From positions 124,001 to 188,000 of the forward strand of contig CACGON010000001.1 in NCBI GenBank assembly GCA_902574695.1: 64,000 bases of DNA, in the 5' to 3' direction. The notes beneath the pieces were generated by a model, which saw only the letters and a list, made by a program, of their open reading frames with translations, was not told where the DNA came from and made no database searches. Within the stretch, counting starts at the first letter, position 1. The number at the start of each line of letters is the position of its first letter. Of the stretch, positions 10,560-24,295 are shown in pieces. The DNA is from an uncultured Pelagibacteraceae bacterium (GTDB lineage: Bacteria; Pseudomonadota; Alphaproteobacteria; Pelagibacterales; Pelagibacteraceae). Position numbers and translations under genes: made by a program.

Positions 10560-10916
10560 ATGGCAAGAGTCAAAAGAGGAGTTACAAGTAGAGCAAAACA
10601 TAAAAAAGTTCTCAAAGCTGTTAAAGGTCAATGGGGTAGAAGAAAAAATACTATAAGAGTCGCTCGTCAAGCAATGGAAAAAGCAATGCAGTACGCTTAT
10701 AGAGATAGACGTAATAAAAAAAGAGAATTTAAGTCATTATGGATACAAAGAATAAATGCTGGTGTGCGAGCAGAGGGATTAACTTATTCAAAATTTATTA
10801 ATGGTTTAAATAAATCTGGAATCAAATTAGATAGGAAAATTCTAGCAGAAATAGCATATGATAACCCAGAGGCATTTAAAACCATAGTTAAAAAGGCTCA
10901 GTCAGCTTTAAACTAA
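10560..10916 (+). CDS. rplT: 50S ribosomal protein L20
   Basis: Ribosomal protein L20 (118 aa) is an early assembly protein of the 50S subunit that binds 23S rRNA. The sequence [18 protein letters not shown] and the later [21 protein letters not shown] are diagnostic. It follows rpmI after one base and precedes pheS by 43 bp. Confidence 0.97.
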   Translation: MARVKRGVTSRAKHKKVLKAVKGQWGRRKNTIRVARQAMEKAMQYAYRDRRNKKREFKSLWIQRINAGVRAEGLTYSKFINGLNKSGIKLDRKILAEIAYDNPEAFKTIVKKAQSALN

Positions 10917-10959
10917 TCTTCTCTATTGTTTTTCTTAAGTTAAGAAATATTCTATTAAA

Positions 10960-12027
10960 ATGTCTGATATTATAAAAATCAAAGATGAATATCTAATTAA
11001 GTTATCAAATAATTTAGATTTAAACGATGTTAATCAAATTAAATCAGAACTTTTTGGAAAAAATGGAAAAATATCTAATGAATTCAAAAAAATGGGGTCT
11101 TTGTCGGCAGATGATAGAAAAAAATTTGCATCAGAACTTAACTCTATTAAAGACGAACTTCAAGCTACAATAGAAAAAAAAATTAAAGAGATTGAGGTAA
11201 GCGAAATAAATAAAAAGCTTCAAAATGAAAAAGTTGACGTAACTTTACCTGAAAGAAGTTTTAGTAGAGGAAAAATACATCCTGTATCTCAAGTTATAGA
11301 TGAAATATCTTCAATATTTTCTGAAATTGGTTTTAGTGTTGCTGAGGGTCCTGATGTTGAAAATGAGTATAATAATTTTACTGCTCTAAACACACCAGAC
11401 AATCACCCAGCACGAGATATGCATGATACTTTTTATCTAGATGATAAAAAGAAACTTCTATTGAGAACACATACCTCGCCTGTTCAAGTGAGAACAATGT
11501 TGAGTGGTAAACCACCTTTTAAAATAATTGCTCCTGGAAGAACTTATAGATCGGATAGTGATCAAACTCATGCACCGATGTTTCACCAAGTTGAGGGTCT
11601 ACATATCGACAAAAATATCAATATGGGGCACTTAAAAGGATGTTTAAACTATTTTATAAAAGAATTTTTTGAAGTTGATAAAATTAAAATGAGATTCAGA
11701 CCGAGTCATTTTCCATTTACTGAACCATCCGCAGAAGTAGATATTGGTTACACGCTTAAGGATGGAAAGATAGTTATAGGTCAGGGAGATAATTGGTTAG
11801 AAATATTAGGTTGTGGAATGGTTCATCCAAATGTTTTGAAAAACGTAAAAGTAAATCCTGCAACGTATCAAGGTTATGCTTTTGGAATCGGTATAGATAG
11901 ATTAGCAATGTTAAAATATGGAATTAACGATTTACGGGCTTTTTTTGAAACTGATTATAGATGGCTAAATCATTTTGGATTTGATCCTCTTGATGTACCG
12001 TCAAACTATAGGGGTTTAAGTAGATGA
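10960..12027 (+). CDS. pheS: Phenylalanine--tRNA ligase alpha subunit
   Basis: This is the catalytic alpha subunit (355 aa) of the alpha2beta2 phenylalanyl-tRNA synthetase. An N-terminal coiled-coil region (about 1-90) precedes the class II catalytic domain. [17 protein letters not shown], the motif 2 region ([20 protein letters not shown]) and motif 3 ([15 protein letters not shown], seen as [10 protein letters not shown]) are all visible. Its last four bases overlap the pheT start (ATGA), coupling the two subunits. The 43-bp upstream gap holds a short inverted repeat (TTCTTAA/TTAAGAA) but no Phe-rich leader peptide. Confidence 0.97.
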   Translation: MSDIIKIKDEYLIKLSNNLDLNDVNQIKSELFGKNGKISNEFKKMGSLSADDRKKFASELNSIKDELQATIEKKIKEIEVSEINKKLQNEKVDVTLPERSFSRGKIHPVSQVIDEISSIFSEIGFSVAEGPDVENEYNNFTALNTPDNHPARDMHDTFYLDDKKKLLLRTHTSPVQVRTMLSGKPPFKIIAPGRTYRSDSDQTHAPMFHQVEGLHIDKNINMGHLKGCLNYFIKEFFEVDKIKMRFRPSHFPFTEPSAEVDIGYTLKDGKIVIGQGDNWLEILGCGMVHPNVLKNVKVNPATYQGYAFGIGIDRLAMLKYGINDLRAFFETDYRWLNHFGFDPLDVPSNYRGLSR

Positions 12028-14432
12028 AATTTACGATGGGGTGGCTCAAAGAGCATCTAGTAACTAAGTTTAACGATCAAAAAATTATAGATAAACTTAC
12101 AAATGTAGGTTTAGAAGTAGAAAGTTTTCAAAATCAGAAATCAGAGTTAGATGAATTTTTAGTAGCCAAAATTATTAAAGTTGAACCACATCCTAACGCT
12201 GATCGATTAAGTTTATGCGATGTCGAGATTGGTGATGACAACATAGTCAAGGTTGTATGTGGTGCGCCAAATGCAAAAAGTAATCTTTACACAGTCTATG
12301 CACCCCCAGGAGCAGTTATACCAAAAAGTCAAAATAAATTATCAGTAAGTAAAATTAGAGGTGTAACATCTTATGGTATGCTTTGCTCAGAGTCAGAGCT
12401 TAAATTATCAAATGAAAGTGAGGGAATAATTGATTTACCCTCAAAACATTACTCAAAAAAAATTGGTAAAAAATTTTTTTTAAATAAAAGTCCTAAAGTT
12501 GTTGATATATCGATAACACCAAATAGAGCTGATTGTCTTGGGGTAAAAGGTGTTGCAAGAGATTTAGCTGCTAGTGGAGCAGGCAAACTTAGAATTCAAA
12601 AAAAAAGTAAAATTAATTTTTCAGGATTACAAAATATAAAAGTCCAGATATCAAGAGATAAAAACCAAGGATGTACAGCTTTTGGAAGCTGCCTAATTAA
12701 AGGTATTAAAAATAAAGAAAGTCCAAAATGGCTAAAAGATAAAATAATATCATTAGGTCAGAAACCAATTTCCGCAGTAGTAGACATAACTAATTATATA
12801 ATGTTAGATCTGAATAGACCATTACATGCTTATGATGCTGATAAGATTAATCAAAAAATTATAGTCAGAAACTCAAAAAATGGTGAAAGTTTTGAGGCAT
12901 TAGATAACAAAAAATATACTCTAGAAAATAACATGTGTGTTATATCTGATAATTCAGGTGTATTAGGTTTAGGCGGGATTATTGGTGGCACAAGATCTGG
13001 AACAGAATTAAATACAAAAAATATACTTTTAGAATCTGCTTATTTTAAACCTGAATCAATAAGATATACATCAAAAAAACTTAATTTAGATACAGATGCA
13101 AAATACAGATTCGAAAGAGGAATAGATCCAAATTCAATTGAGGAAGGATTAATTAAAGCCGCAGAATTAATTCAAAAAATTTGTGGTGGGACTATTAGTA
13201 AGCTAGATATTAAAAAAAATGAAAATTTTAAAAATTCTTATATTAAATTTCCAATTGATTTATTCGAAAATACCACTGGATTTAAAGTTTCCGACAAAGA
13301 AATAATTAAGATTTTATCTGACCTTGGCTTTTCAATAAAAAAAAATAAAAAAGATTTAAATCTTAAGGTTCCATCTTGGAGACCAGATATTGCACAACCT
13401 ATTGATATTGTGGAAGAGATTGTCAGAATTAAGGGATATGATCAAATTAAAACTATTATCCCTCAAAAAACAAGAAACAAACAGACATTAAATAAACAGC
13501 AAAAACTTTTTCATTTTTTACAAAGATCTGTAGCCTCAAAAGGATATTATGAAACTGTTACCTGGTCTTTTACCGACTCAAAAATAAATGATTTTTTCAA
13601 AGAGAAAAAAAATGATATTACAATAGTAAATCCGATTAGCTCAGACTTAAATGTTCTAAGGAGTTCAATTTTTTCAAACCTGGTTTTTTATTTAAAAAAG
13701 AATTTAGACAGAGATATTAAAGATATTTCATTATTTGAAATAGGACCAATTTTTAGTGGGAAACAACCTGGACAACAAGAAATTGTAATTGCTGCACTTA
13801 AATCTGGAAAAGTATCAAGACTTGACTGGATTGAAAAAGGCAGAGTTGTGGATGTATTTGATGCTAAGAGAGATGCTGTTAAAAGTTTGGTAGAGACAGG
13901 TTTGGACCAAAAAAAATTTTATATTAAATCAAAAACACCAAACTATTATCATCCAGGAAAGTCAGGTGCTATTTACCAAGATAAAAGCTCAAATCTTCCA
14001 ATCGCCTTATTTGGAGAAATTCATCCAAATATTATTCAAAAATTAGATATAAAAACCGAGGCATTAATATTATTTGAAATATTCCTTGATCGAATAATTC
14101 TAAGCAAAAGTAAAATTAGAGATAAAAAAAAGAAATATGAGTATTCAGATTTTCAAAAATCTGAAAGAGATTTTGCTTTTATAATAGATAAAGATTTTGA
14201 TGCTCAAGAATTAGTAAAAATCATATCTGAAATTGATGAAAGCCTAATTAAAAATGTAAAAATTTTTGATTTATATGTTGGAGAAAATATTCCAAAAGAT
14301 AAAAAATCAATTGCTTTAAGCGTAACTATTCAATCTTTTGAAAAATCTTTAAATGATCATGATTTAGAAAAAATAAATGATTTGATTATATCAACTGTCC
14401 AAAATAAATCTGGCGCCAAGATAAGATCATAA
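12024..14432 (+). CDS. pheT: Phenylalanine--tRNA ligase beta subunit
   Basis: The beta subunit (802 aa) of phenylalanyl-tRNA synthetase is needed for tRNA binding and editing. In order it shows an OB-fold tRNA-binding domain (about 40-150, with [17 protein letters not shown]), the B3/B4 editing domain, the B5 domain, a degenerate class II core and a C-terminal FDX-ACB anticodon-binding domain (about 705-800). Length is normal for the family. It overlaps pheS by 4 bp and lepA begins one base after its stop. Confidence 0.97.
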   Translation: MKFTMGWLKEHLVTKFNDQKIIDKLTNVGLEVESFQNQKSELDEFLVAKIIKVEPHPNADRLSLCDVEIGDDNIVKVVCGAPNAKSNLYTVYAPPGAVIPKSQNKLSVSKIRGVTSYGMLCSESELKLSNESEGIIDLPSKHYSKKIGKKFFLNKSPKVVDISITPNRADCLGVKGVARDLAASGAGKLRIQKKSKINFSGLQNIKVQISRDKNQGCTAFGSCLIKGIKNKESPKWLKDKIISLGQKPISAVVDITNYIMLDLNRPLHAYDADKINQKIIVRNSKNGESFEALDNKKYTLENNMCVISDNSGVLGLGGIIGGTRSGTELNTKNILLESAYFKPESIRYTSKKLNLDTDAKYRFERGIDPNSIEEGLIKAAELIQKICGGTISKLDIKKNENFKNSYIKFPIDLFENTTGFKVSDKEIIKILSDLGFSIKKNKKDLNLKVPSWRPDIAQPIDIVEEIVRIKGYDQIKTIIPQKTRNKQTLNKQQKLFHFLQRSVASKGYYETVTWSFTDSKINDFFKEKKNDITIVNPISSDLNVLRSSIFSNLVFYLKKNLDRDIKDISLFEIGPIFSGKQPGQQEIVIAALKSGKVSRLDWIEKGRVVDVFDAKRDAVKSLVETGLDQKKFYIKSKTPNYYHPGKSGAIYQDKSSNLPIALFGEIHPNIIQKLDIKTEALILFEIFLDRIILSKSKIRDKKKKYEYSDFQKSERDFAFIIDKDFDAQELVKIISEIDESLIKNVKIFDLYVGENIPKDKKSIALSVTIQSFEKSLNDHDLEKINDLIISTVQNKSGAKIRS

Positions 14433-14433
14433 A

Positions 14434-16239
14434 ATGTCAACGATAGATAATATAAGAAATTTTGCAATTATTGCACATATTGATCATGGCAAATCAACTA
14501 TTGCAGATCGAATTATTCATAAATGTGGAGGACTTACAGAAAGAGAAATGAAGGCGCAAGTTTTAGACTCTATGGATATAGAAAGAGAACGAGGGATTAC
14601 TATTAAAGCACAAACAGTCAAACTAAATTATAAATCAAAAGACGGAAAAGATTATATATTAAACATTATAGATACACCTGGACATGTAGATTTTAGTTAC
14701 GAAGTTAGTAGATCTTTGTATGCTTGTGAGGGATCAATACTTATAGTTGATAGTACTCAAGGTGTAGAGGCTCAAACACTCGCAAACGTTTACCAAGCGA
14801 TGGATACAAATCATGAAATCATTCCAATTTTAAATAAAATTGATTTACCAGCTTCTGAGGTTGAAAAAACTAAAAACCAAATTGAGGAGGTAATAGGTAT
14901 AGATACCTCAAATTCAGTTCCTTGTTCAGGAAAAACAGGAGAAGGCATTGATGAAATATTGGAAAAAATAATTCAGACTTTACCACCACCAAAAGGCAAT
15001 AAAAATGAAATTTTAAAATGCTTGCTGGTTGATAGTTGGTATGACTCATATTTAGGCGTTGTAATTTTAATCAGAGTAATTGACGGCAAAATAAAAAAAA
15101 ATATGAAAATCAAAATGATGTCAACAAATCAAGAATATATTGTGGAAAAAGTAGGTGTTTTTACTCCTAAGCCAAAGGATATGGACGAGCTAAATTCTGG
15201 AGAAATTGGTTTCATAATTACTGGTATTAAAAATTTATCAGATACTAAAGTTGGGGATACAATATGTGAAGCTAGCAAACCACTTAAAGAGGCACTTCCT
15301 GGTTTTAAACCAAGTAAGCCAGTTGTATTTTGTGGTTTATTTCCAGTTGATAGTTCAGAATATCAAAAATTAAAAGATGGATTAGCAAAATTAAAATTAA
15401 ACGATTCAAGTTTCTCTTATGAACCAGAATCTTCATCTGCACTCGGATTAGGTTTTAGATGTGGATTTTTAGGACTACTTCATCTTGAAATAATTACTGA
15501 AAGGCTCGAAAGAGAATTTGATATAAACTTGTTAACTACTACACCTGGGGTAGTTTATAAAGTTCATTTAAATAATAATAAAATTATAGATTTGCAAAAT
15601 CCCTCGAATTTACCTAATCCAACCATAATAGAATATATCGAGGAACCTTGGATTAAAGCTACAATAATTACACCTGATCAGTATTTGGGTTCAATAATAA
15701 AAATATGCCAGAATAAAAGAGGAATTCAAACAAATTTAAATTATTCAGGGAATAGAGCTGTACTTAATTATGAGATACCACTTAATGAAGTAGTGTTCGA
15801 TTTTAATGATAGGCTCAAATCAATCACAAGTGGATATGCAAGTTTTGATTATGAAATAATTGGACATAGAGAAGGTGAATTAGTTAAGTTATCTATTTTA
15901 GTAAATGGCGAACCCGTAGATGCGTTAGCGATGATGGTCCACAAAGACTTCGCGCAAACAATTGGAAGAGAAGTATGTGAAAAATTAAAAGATCTAATCC
16001 CAAGACATAACTTTATGATTCCTGTACAAGCAGCGATAGGTGGAAAAATCATAGCTAGAGAAACTATAAAGGGTTTCAAGAAAGATGTTTTGACAAAAAT
16101 TCATGGAGGAGGTGCCAGAGATCGAAAAAGAAAGTTATTAGATAAACAGAAAAAGGGCAAAGTAAGATCTAAGCAATTTGGAAGAGTAGAAATTCCACAA
16201 GAGGCATTTATAGGTGTATTAAAAATAAATAAAGATTAA
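14434..16239 (+). CDS. lepA: Elongation factor 4 (LepA)
   Basis: LepA/EF-4 (601 aa) is a ribosome-dependent GTPase related to EF-G. GTP-binding motifs are AHIDHGKST (G1), DTPGHVDF (G3) and NKIDLP (G4). The LepA-specific C-terminal domain ends with [20 protein letters not shown], which distinguishes it from EF-G and BipA. It begins one base after pheT and may share its transcript. Confidence 0.97.
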   Translation: MSTIDNIRNFAIIAHIDHGKSTIADRIIHKCGGLTEREMKAQVLDSMDIERERGITIKAQTVKLNYKSKDGKDYILNIIDTPGHVDFSYEVSRSLYACEGSILIVDSTQGVEAQTLANVYQAMDTNHEIIPILNKIDLPASEVEKTKNQIEEVIGIDTSNSVPCSGKTGEGIDEILEKIIQTLPPPKGNKNEILKCLLVDSWYDSYLGVVILIRVIDGKIKKNMKIKMMSTNQEYIVEKVGVFTPKPKDMDELNSGEIGFIITGIKNLSDTKVGDTICEASKPLKEALPGFKPSKPVVFCGLFPVDSSEYQKLKDGLAKLKLNDSSFSYEPESSSALGLGFRCGFLGLLHLEIITERLEREFDINLLTTTPGVVYKVHLNNNKIIDLQNPSNLPNPTIIEYIEEPWIKATIITPDQYLGSIIKICQNKRGIQTNLNYSGNRAVLNYEIPLNEVVFDFNDRLKSITSGYASFDYEIIGHREGELVKLSILVNGEPVDALAMMVHKDFAQTIGREVCEKLKDLIPRHNFMIPVQAAIGGKIIARETIKGFKKDVLTKIHGGGARDRKRKLLDKQKKGKVRSKQFGRVEIPQEAFIGVLKINKD

Positions 16240-16241
16240 AT

Positions 16242-17090
16242 ATGAAAATTACGACTTATTATAAAATTTTTTATAGACACAGAGTCGAAAAAGCTAACAT
16301 CTTACTTAAATTTTATATTTTTATAATTCTACCATTTAGGTATCTAATAAATCTTCCTTTTTTACCTAAAGTGATTAATTTAGATGATCACTCAAAAAAA
16401 AATGAGGAATTGTTCAAAAAAGACTTAGATTATTTGTTTGAATATTTTAATAGCGATAAGGGTGAATTTTATATTAATCAGTATATGCAACCAATTAAGA
16501 AAAACAATGCGAGAATAGATGCTCATGGTTACTCAAAAATATATGAGAAATATTTTGAAAAAATTAAGGAAGATAAATTGAATGTTTTAGAACTCGGCTC
16601 TTTTTATGGGAATGCCGCAGGAGCTTTTTTTTACTATTTTAAAAATTCAAAAATTTATTCTGGAGATGTATTTCCCGACTTATTTAGATATAAGTCATTA
16701 AGACTAAAAAATTTTTATATAAATACCTCAAGTGAAAAATCTATAAATAATACCCTAGTAAAAGCTCCAGATAATTTTGATATTATAATCGAGGATGCGT
16801 CACATACCTTACCAGATCAAATAATTAGTTTATTTTTACTCTTTAAAAAATTAAAGCCAAATGGAGTATTTGTGTGTGAGGAACTTGATTTTCCAGAGAC
16901 CAGAAAAGATATGAATTTAAATAATGAGCATCCTGACCTTAAACAAATATTATTAGCGATTAAATCAAATAAAGATTTTAATTCTAAATACATTAATGAC
17001 GCAGATAAAAATTATTTTTTAAAAAATTTCAAAAGTATTGAAATTTTCAAAGGTAAAATTAACGAAGTAGCAATTATACAAAAAAAATGA
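16242..17090 (+). CDS. Class I SAM-dependent methyltransferase-like protein
   Basis: This 282-residue protein has a Rossmann-type methyltransferase core. LNVLELGSFYGNAAG is motif I (SAM binding, about residue 112-127), FDIIIEDASHTLPDQ resembles motif IV, and LKPNGVFVCEE is the post-IV strand. The N-terminal 45 residues contain a hydrophobic stretch (FYIFIILPFRYLINLPFL) that could attach the protein to the membrane. Neighbouring glycosyltransferases suggest a role in modifying a surface glycan or lipid, but this is inference. It starts two bases after lepA, an unusual partner for an accessory gene. Confidence 0.7.
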   Translation: MKITTYYKIFYRHRVEKANILLKFYIFIILPFRYLINLPFLPKVINLDDHSKKNEELFKKDLDYLFEYFNSDKGEFYINQYMQPIKKNNARIDAHGYSKIYEKYFEKIKEDKLNVLELGSFYGNAAGAFFYYFKNSKIYSGDVFPDLFRYKSLRLKNFYINTSSEKSINNTLVKAPDNFDIIIEDASHTLPDQIISLFLLFKKLKPNGVFVCEELDFPETRKDMNLNNEHPDLKQILLAIKSNKDFNSKYINDADKNYFLKNFKSIEIFKGKINEVAIIQKK

Positions 17091-17093
17091 TCT

Positions 17094-17183
17094 GGAGAGA
17101 TGGCCGAGTGGTTTAAGGCGCACGCTTGGAAAGTGTGTGTACCCTCACAGGTACCGTGGGTTCGAATCCCACTCTCTCCGCCA
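17094..17183 (+). tRNA. tRNA-Ser(GGA)
   Basis: A class II tRNA with a perfect 7-bp acceptor stem (GGAGAGA/TCTCTCC), discriminator G73 and an encoded CCA. The anticodon loop TTGGAAA gives anticodon GGA for serine UCC/UCU codons. The long variable arm (around GTACCCTCACAGGTACC) is characteristic of tRNA-Ser. The T-loop is canonical TTCGAAT, unlike the other three tRNAs in this window. Confidence 0.95.
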
Positions 17184-17228
17184 TTTATTTTTTGATAAAT
17201 ATATTTATTAAGTTAATAATATTAAAAA

Positions 17229-18050
17229 ATGAAATTAAACGATATATCTATAGTAATTCTATTTTATAAAACGCCAGATAATGTAATTAAAAATCTTAAT
17301 AATTACAAAGATTTCAATTTATATATTTTAGATCAAAGCAACGATACTAAACTTAAGAAAAAAATTGCAAAAAAATTTCCCAATATAAAATACTATGGAA
17401 TCTCAAATGAAAATAAAGGTTTTGCAAAAGGAATTAATTTTTTAGTAAAAAAAGTAAAAACAAAATATTTTCTTTGTACCCAGCCAGATATAATAATATC
17501 AAAAAAATCGATCCATACTTTAAAAAAAACATTTAAAGGTAAGAAGGATGGTATAATAACTGTTCCTAAAGTTAAGCAATTTAAAAATTATACAATTAAG
17601 GAAAAAAATAAAAAAATATTCTCTGTAAAAAAAATTTTAGGTGCTATTTTTCTAGCTAATACAAAAAAATTTACGAAAATTGGAATGTTTGATGAAAGAT
17701 TTTTCTTTTACTGGGAAGATGTGGATTTATGTAAAAAAATAGAAAGCAATAATTTAAAAATTTATCTAAACATGACTGCTACAGCCGACCATGAGGGTGA
17801 AAAATCTGTTAAAAAAAATTTAAAAAGTTTTATGATTAGAAAAATATATTTTAAATACGGCGAACATATTTTTCAATCAAAATATAGAAAACTAAGATTA
17901 ATTAAGTTTGTTAGAGAACCAATTAAATTTTTTTTATTAATGGTCTTTTATAGTTTAACTCTTCAATTTAAAAAATCTTTAGAAAGTCTATGCTTTGTAT
18001 ATGCTTTTATCAAATTTTTCTTCTTCTTTAAAAAAAAACGTCAAAATTGA
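17229..18050 (+). CDS. Glycosyltransferase family 2
   Basis: This is a GT-A fold glycosyltransferase of family 2 (273 aa), close to rhamnosyltransferase/WbbL-like proteins. The N-terminus IVILFYKTPDNVIKNL is the nucleotide-binding strand. NENKGFAKGINFLV and TKYFLCTQPDI (a DXD-like position) follow. The downstream GMFDERFFFYWEDVDLCKK is the classic acceptor/catalytic ED motif. The C-terminal 60 residues are rich in aromatic and hydrophobic residues and may lie at the membrane. The likely role is surface polysaccharide synthesis with an unknown sugar. It stands alone after the tRNA-Ser gene. Confidence 0.8.
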   Translation: MKLNDISIVILFYKTPDNVIKNLNNYKDFNLYILDQSNDTKLKKKIAKKFPNIKYYGISNENKGFAKGINFLVKKVKTKYFLCTQPDIIISKKSIHTLKKTFKGKKDGIITVPKVKQFKNYTIKEKNKKIFSVKKILGAIFLANTKKFTKIGMFDERFFFYWEDVDLCKKIESNNLKIYLNMTATADHEGEKSVKKNLKSFMIRKIYFKYGEHIFQSKYRKLRLIKFVREPIKFFLLMVFYSLTLQFKKSLESLCFVYAFIKFFFFFKKKRQN

Positions 18051-18100
18051 GTAATATTAGTAATTTTTTTTAATTTAGAAAAAAAATAAATAAATATCTT

Positions 18101-18126
18101 AAAAACCTTAAACCATAAGGGTTTTT
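18101..18126 (+). terminator. Possible intrinsic terminator after the GT2 gene
   Basis: An A-rich arm followed by CCTTA pairs with TAAGG plus a T5 run, forming AAAAACCTTA-AACCA-TAAGGGTTTTT with one bulged G. The hairpin ends in five Ts, fitting a weak Rho-independent terminator between the GT2 gene and gyrB. The remaining 70 bp to gyrB are AT-rich, and TATAAAT near 18172 is a plausible -10 element for gyrB. Confidence 0.5.
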
Positions 18127-18197
18127 GAAGCATTTAACTAAAACTGATTTTATTTAAATTTTAAAAAATGTTATAAATATCCTTTCCAAAAAAATAA

Positions 18198-20255
<2,058 letters not shown>

Positions 20256-20258
20256 TTT

Positions 20259-21524
20259 ATGAAGTTTTTTGAAACTTCTAAAATTTACTCACTCAATAGA
20301 CTTCAATATATAAGATTAAGATGGATTGCTATAATTGGACAGCTTGCAACAATTAATTTAGTCAAATTTGTTTTCGATTTTGAATTTGATTATATTCTAT
20401 CAAATTTCATAATATACCTTGGGGCATTAAGTAATTTATTCTTAATTTATTATTATAAGAAAAACCAAATTACCGATCGATCTTCTTTTATTTTCTTATG
20501 CATTGATATTTTTCAACTTAGTTTTTTACTTTATCTTACAGGCGGTATAGTTAATCCTTTTTGTATTTTTATAATAATTCCAAGTATATTCTCATCTATA
20601 TATTTAGGAAAAAAATCTAGTATTTTACTAGTTTTAATAACAGTTTTTTCCATAATTCTTATAACATTTTTTAATAAAGATTTACCGTCGCCACTAAACT
20701 ATCATTTCCATGTAAGTGATTATTACTATTATGCAATTCCTGTAGCACTTATAATAGCTCTAATTTTTTTAAATTTTTTTTCAATATCCTTTGGCACAGA
20801 AAGAAAAAAAAGAGAAAGTGCATTAAATAAAATGGAAGCTATTATTGCAAAAGAACATGAGCTAGTTTCTCTTGGAGGACAAGCAGCTGCTGCAGCCCAT
20901 TCTCTTGGAACACCACTTTCAACAATTAAAATCATTTTATCAGATCTTGAAAAGGAGTTTAAGCAACATAAAGATATAAATTTATTATCTAGCCAAGTAG
21001 ATAGATGTATAGCAATTTTACAAAAGCTTAGTATGAACCCTAGTACTGATGATGAATTTTTAGATCAAAATATATCACTAAAAGATTATTTGATTCAAAT
21101 CATAAGATCTTTCGAAGAAATAAGTAAAAAAGAATTTATTTTAATTTCCGATCAGTATAATAATCCGATTAATATTCCAAGATTGACTGAAGTCATTTTT
21201 GGACTAAGAAATTTCATAGGCAATGCAAATAAGTTTTCTAAAAAAAGAATATTCATAAATATAAAAAGTGATAACTACGAAACACGAATTAAAATTGAGG
21301 ATGATGGAAATGGATTTGCAAAAGATATTATCCATAAGTTAGGAGAGCCATATCTAAAAGGATCAAGCTCAAGTAACAAGATCGGTTTGGGACTTGGAAT
21401 ATTTATTGGTAAAACTTTACTAGAAAAAAATTTTGCTACGATAAAGTGTAGGAATTCAAAAATAAGATCTGGAGCCGAGATTTCTATTATATGGAAAAAT
21501 AAAGATCTTAAATCTTTAAATTAA
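20259..21524 (+). CDS. regB: RegB/PrrB-type redox sensor histidine kinase
   Basis: A membrane sensor kinase (421 aa) of the RegB/PrrB/ActS family, which adjusts energy metabolism to redox state. Six hydrophobic segments occupy about residues 20-178. LTGGIVNPF (about 93-101) is the family's quinone-binding GGxxNPF motif. The H-box [15 protein letters not shown] puts the phosphoacceptor at about His214. A Cys at about residue 250 (QVDRCIAIL) matches the conserved redox-active Cys downstream of the H-box. DDGNGFAKD and [13 protein letters not shown] are the ATP-binding N and G boxes. The cognate regulator RegA is not in this window. Its 3' end overlaps cobT convergently by 4 bp. Confidence 0.85.
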   Translation: MKFFETSKIYSLNRLQYIRLRWIAIIGQLATINLVKFVFDFEFDYILSNFIIYLGALSNLFLIYYYKKNQITDRSSFIFLCIDIFQLSFLLYLTGGIVNPFCIFIIIPSIFSSIYLGKKSSILLVLITVFSIILITFFNKDLPSPLNYHFHVSDYYYYAIPVALIIALIFLNFFSISFGTERKKRESALNKMEAIIAKEHELVSLGGQAAAAAHSLGTPLSTIKIILSDLEKEFKQHKDINLLSSQVDRCIAILQKLSMNPSTDDEFLDQNISLKDYLIQIIRSFEEISKKEFILISDQYNNPINIPRLTEVIFGLRNFIGNANKFSKKRIFINIKSDNYETRIKIEDDGNGFAKDIIHKLGEPYLKGSSSSNKIGLGLGIFIGKTLLEKNFATIKCRNSKIRSGAEISIIWKNKDLKSLN

Positions 21525-23320
21525 TTAAGTTTTTTTTTATCATTGAATAAAAAACTTAATTGATTGATCATAACATCACCAAGCTCTTGCACATCTGTTA
21601 TTTTGATTGCCTTGGAATAGTATCTTGATACATCATGACCAATTCCTATTGCAAGTATTTCAATGTCACTTTTATTTTCAACAAATTTGACTGTTTTTTT
21701 TAAATGTTTTTCAAGGTAATCTCCATAGTTAACACTTAAAGTGCTGTCATCTACTGGCGCTCCGTCAGAAATTACCATTAATATTTTTCTTTCTTCCTTT
21801 CGTTTTTGTAATCTGTTAAATGCCCAATAAATTGCCTCTCCATCAATGTTTTCTTTAAGCAATCCTTCCTTAAGCATTAATCCCAAATTATTTTTGGATA
21901 CTCTCCATTGAGAATCAGCGCTTTTATAAATTATGTGTCGTAGATCGTTTAGTCTTCCTGGATTTTTTGGTTTATGTTTTTTATTCCAGCTCTCTCTTGA
22001 TTGACCGCCTTTCCAATTTTTTGTAGTAAATCCAAGTATTTCCACTTTGACCGCACACCTTTCCAAGGTTCTTGATAAAATATCAGCACATATTGCGGCA
22101 ATTGTAATTGGTCTACCACGCATAGAGCCAGAGTTATCAATTAACAGAGTTACAACTGTGTCTTTAAACTCAAAATCCTTTTCTTTTTTAAAAGATAAAG
22201 AACTATATGGGTCCATTATTATTCTTGTTAGTTTTGATGTATCTAACAATCCCTCTTCCAAATCAAATTCCCATGCTCTTTTTTGACTAGCTAACAACTG
22301 TCTTTGTAACTTATTAGCTAGCTTTGTAATCAAATCTTGAAATGCTACTAATTGTTGATCCAGATTCTTTCTTAACTTCGATATTTCCTCTAAGCTTTCT
22401 AAATTTTCTGCTTTAGCTATTTCGTCAAATTCTTTAGTAAATATTTTATAATCTTTATCATTAAATTCTGATGCATGTTTTTGAATAACAGTCTCACTAT
22501 TTTGTTTTTCTGAATCTGTTTCAGCTACTTGTTTATCAATTTTATGATCATTAAAATCATAATCTAACTCAAAACCTTCTTGATTTTCCTCGTTTTGTTG
22601 ATTTTCCTGACTACCATCCGAGTCTGGTGACTGATCATCTTGGTTTTCATCAGTTTCGTTATTTGAATTTTTTTGGTCTTCTTGATTTTTATCTTTATCA
22701 CTATCGTCAAAGATATCTAAGTCTTGTAATATTTCTGATATTTTTGAATTATATATTTCTTGATTTTCTAAATTATCTAATAAAAACTTTAAGTGGCTCT
22801 TAAGCGACTTGTCAAAATCATTTTCCCAAAAATTAAGAATCTTTTCATTTACAGCATTAAGGTTAATATTAAATAAATTTTTTAACATATATATTTCAAA
22901 AGCCTCATTTACACTTACATCCTCTTTAGTTATAGATTGATTAATTTTTTTTGAATACAATTCATTAATATAATTTTCCTTTAAATTTAATCCAACACCT
23001 TTCAATATCTTTGAACCTAACATTTCACATCTAAATTTTTCTGATAAATCATATAAGGACTGATATGAAAAATTTTTTGGAAGATTTTTTTGATAAATTT
23101 CAGCGTTTGAAAATTTTTTTTTTAAAGCTTTGGAGTCGCTTACAGCCCTATATTTAATAAAATCATTTTTACTTTCTAGCTTTTCAAGTTCAAGTAAATC
23201 TAAAACTGAATTTTTTTTATCTTTTATACTTTTATTAATGCTGAAGTCATCTGAAATTGCTTTTGCTGTAGATAAAAGAGCTAACTTAAATTTTTCTTTA
23301 ATATTATTCTCTTTACTCAT
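21521..23320 (-). CDS. cobT: Cobaltochelatase CobT-family protein
   Basis: This 599-residue protein matches the CobT subunit of aerobic cobaltochelatase, a BchD-like AAA+/VWA partner. A very acidic, Asn/Gln-rich linker (about residues 200-270) separates the N-terminal region from a C-terminal von Willebrand A domain. That domain has a MIDAS motif, [11 protein letters not shown], and the later [10 protein letters not shown]. It starts immediately after the cobS stop with no gap. No cobN or other cobalamin synthesis gene is in the window. In SAR11-like organisms the metal-chelatase role is therefore uncertain, and CobST may serve another purpose. Confidence 0.9.
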   Translation of the reverse strand: MSKENNIKEKFKLALLSTAKAISDDFSINKSIKDKKNSVLDLLELEKLESKNDFIKYRAVSDSKALKKKFSNAEIYQKNLPKNFSYQSLYDLSEKFRCEMLGSKILKGVGLNLKENYINELYSKKINQSITKEDVSVNEAFEIYMLKNLFNINLNAVNEKILNFWENDFDKSLKSHLKFLLDNLENQEIYNSKISEILQDLDIFDDSDKDKNQEDQKNSNNETDENQDDQSPDSDGSQENQQNEENQEGFELDYDFNDHKIDKQVAETDSEKQNSETVIQKHASEFNDKDYKIFTKEFDEIAKAENLESLEEISKLRKNLDQQLVAFQDLITKLANKLQRQLLASQKRAWEFDLEEGLLDTSKLTRIIMDPYSSLSFKKEKDFEFKDTVVTLLIDNSGSMRGRPITIAAICADILSRTLERCAVKVEILGFTTKNWKGGQSRESWNKKHKPKNPGRLNDLRHIIYKSADSQWRVSKNNLGLMLKEGLLKENIDGEAIYWAFNRLQKRKEERKILMVISDGAPVDDSTLSVNYGDYLEKHLKKTVKFVENKSDIEILAIGIGHDVSRYYSKAIKITDVQELGDVMINQLSFLFNDKKKLN

Positions 23321-24295
23321 TTAATTTTGAACATTAATCAAAGACTCTGGTAGTTCCTCACCAAAACATCTTTGATAATATTCTGCAATGATATTTCTCT
23401 CTATCTCATCACATTTATTTAAAAAAGTTACTCTGAAAGCATAGCCAGTGTTTTTAAATATTTCTGAATTTTCAACCCAATGCAAAACTGTTCTAGGACT
23501 CATTACCGTAGAAATATCTCCTGCAATAAAACCTTTTCTCGTAAGCGTTGCTACTTTAATCATATTTGCAATTTTTTCTTTACCTTTTGTGTTATTAAAA
23601 TTTTTATTTTTTGCGAGTATTATTTCCATTTCTTTTTCTAGGCTCAGGTAATTTAACGAGGTAACAATGTTCCATCTATCCATTTGACCTTGATTTATCT
23701 GTTGCGTCCCATGATATAAACCTGTTGTATCCCCCAAACCAACAGTGTTCGACGTCGCAAATAATCTAAAATATTTATTTTGTTTAATAACTTTATTTTT
23801 ATCTAGTAATGTAAAATTTCCATCCGCCTCCAACACTCTTTGTATTACAAACATAACATCTGGTCTTCCTGCATCGTATTCATCAAAAACTAAAGCTACA
23901 GGATTTTGAATAGACCAAGGCAAAATACCTTCTTTGAATTCTGTTATTTGCTTACCGTCCTTAATAGTAATTGCATCTTTACCTATTAAATCAATTCTAC
24001 TTACATGACTATCTAAATTAATTCTAATACATGGCCAATTTAATCTTGCAGCAACTTGTTCTATATGTGTAGATTTTCCTGTACCATGATATCCCTGAAC
24101 TAAGACTCTTTTGTTGAATGAGAAACCAGATAAAATTGCAAGTGTTGTATCTCTATCAAAAATATAATTTTTATCTATATCAGGTACGTAATCATTTTTT
24201 TTTGAAAAAGCCTCTACTTCAATCTCAGAATCAATACCAAAAGTTTGTTTTACTGAAAGTTTAATATCAGGTTTTATATTTAAATTACTTATCAA
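23321..24295 (-). CDS. cobS: Cobaltochelatase CobS-family AAA+ ATPase
   Basis: An AAA+ (MoxR-like) ATPase of 324 residues matching CobS. VLVQGYHGTGKSTHIEQVAARL is Walker A (about residues 65-80), ALVFDEYDAG is Walker B, and LFATSNTVGLGDTTGLYHG contains sensor 1. In the known enzyme CobS forms a ring with CobT and drives CobN to insert cobalt. Its start overlaps the J-domain gene by 11 bp. The order bolA / J-domain gene / cobS / cobT is widespread in Alphaproteobacteria regardless of B12 genes, from family knowledge. Confidence 0.92.
   Translation of the reverse strand: MISNLNIKPDIKLSVKQTFGIDSEIEVEAFSKKNDYVPDIDKNYIFDRDTTLAILSGFSFNKRVLVQGYHGTGKSTHIEQVAARLNWPCIRINLDSHVSRIDLIGKDAITIKDGKQITEFKEGILPWSIQNPVALVFDEYDAGRPDVMFVIQRVLEADGNFTLLDKNKVIKQNKYFRLFATSNTVGLGDTTGLYHGTQQINQGQMDRWNIVTSLNYLSLEKEMEIILAKNKNFNNTKGKEKIANMIKVATLTRKGFIAGDISTVMSPRTVLHWVENSEIFKNTGYAFRVTFLNKCDEIERNIIAEYYQRCFGEELPESLINVQN

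Noticed and set aside
10917-10959. Phe leader peptide or attenuator before pheS
   Set aside because: The 43-bp gap has a short inverted repeat but no Phe-rich frame and no room for alternative hairpins.
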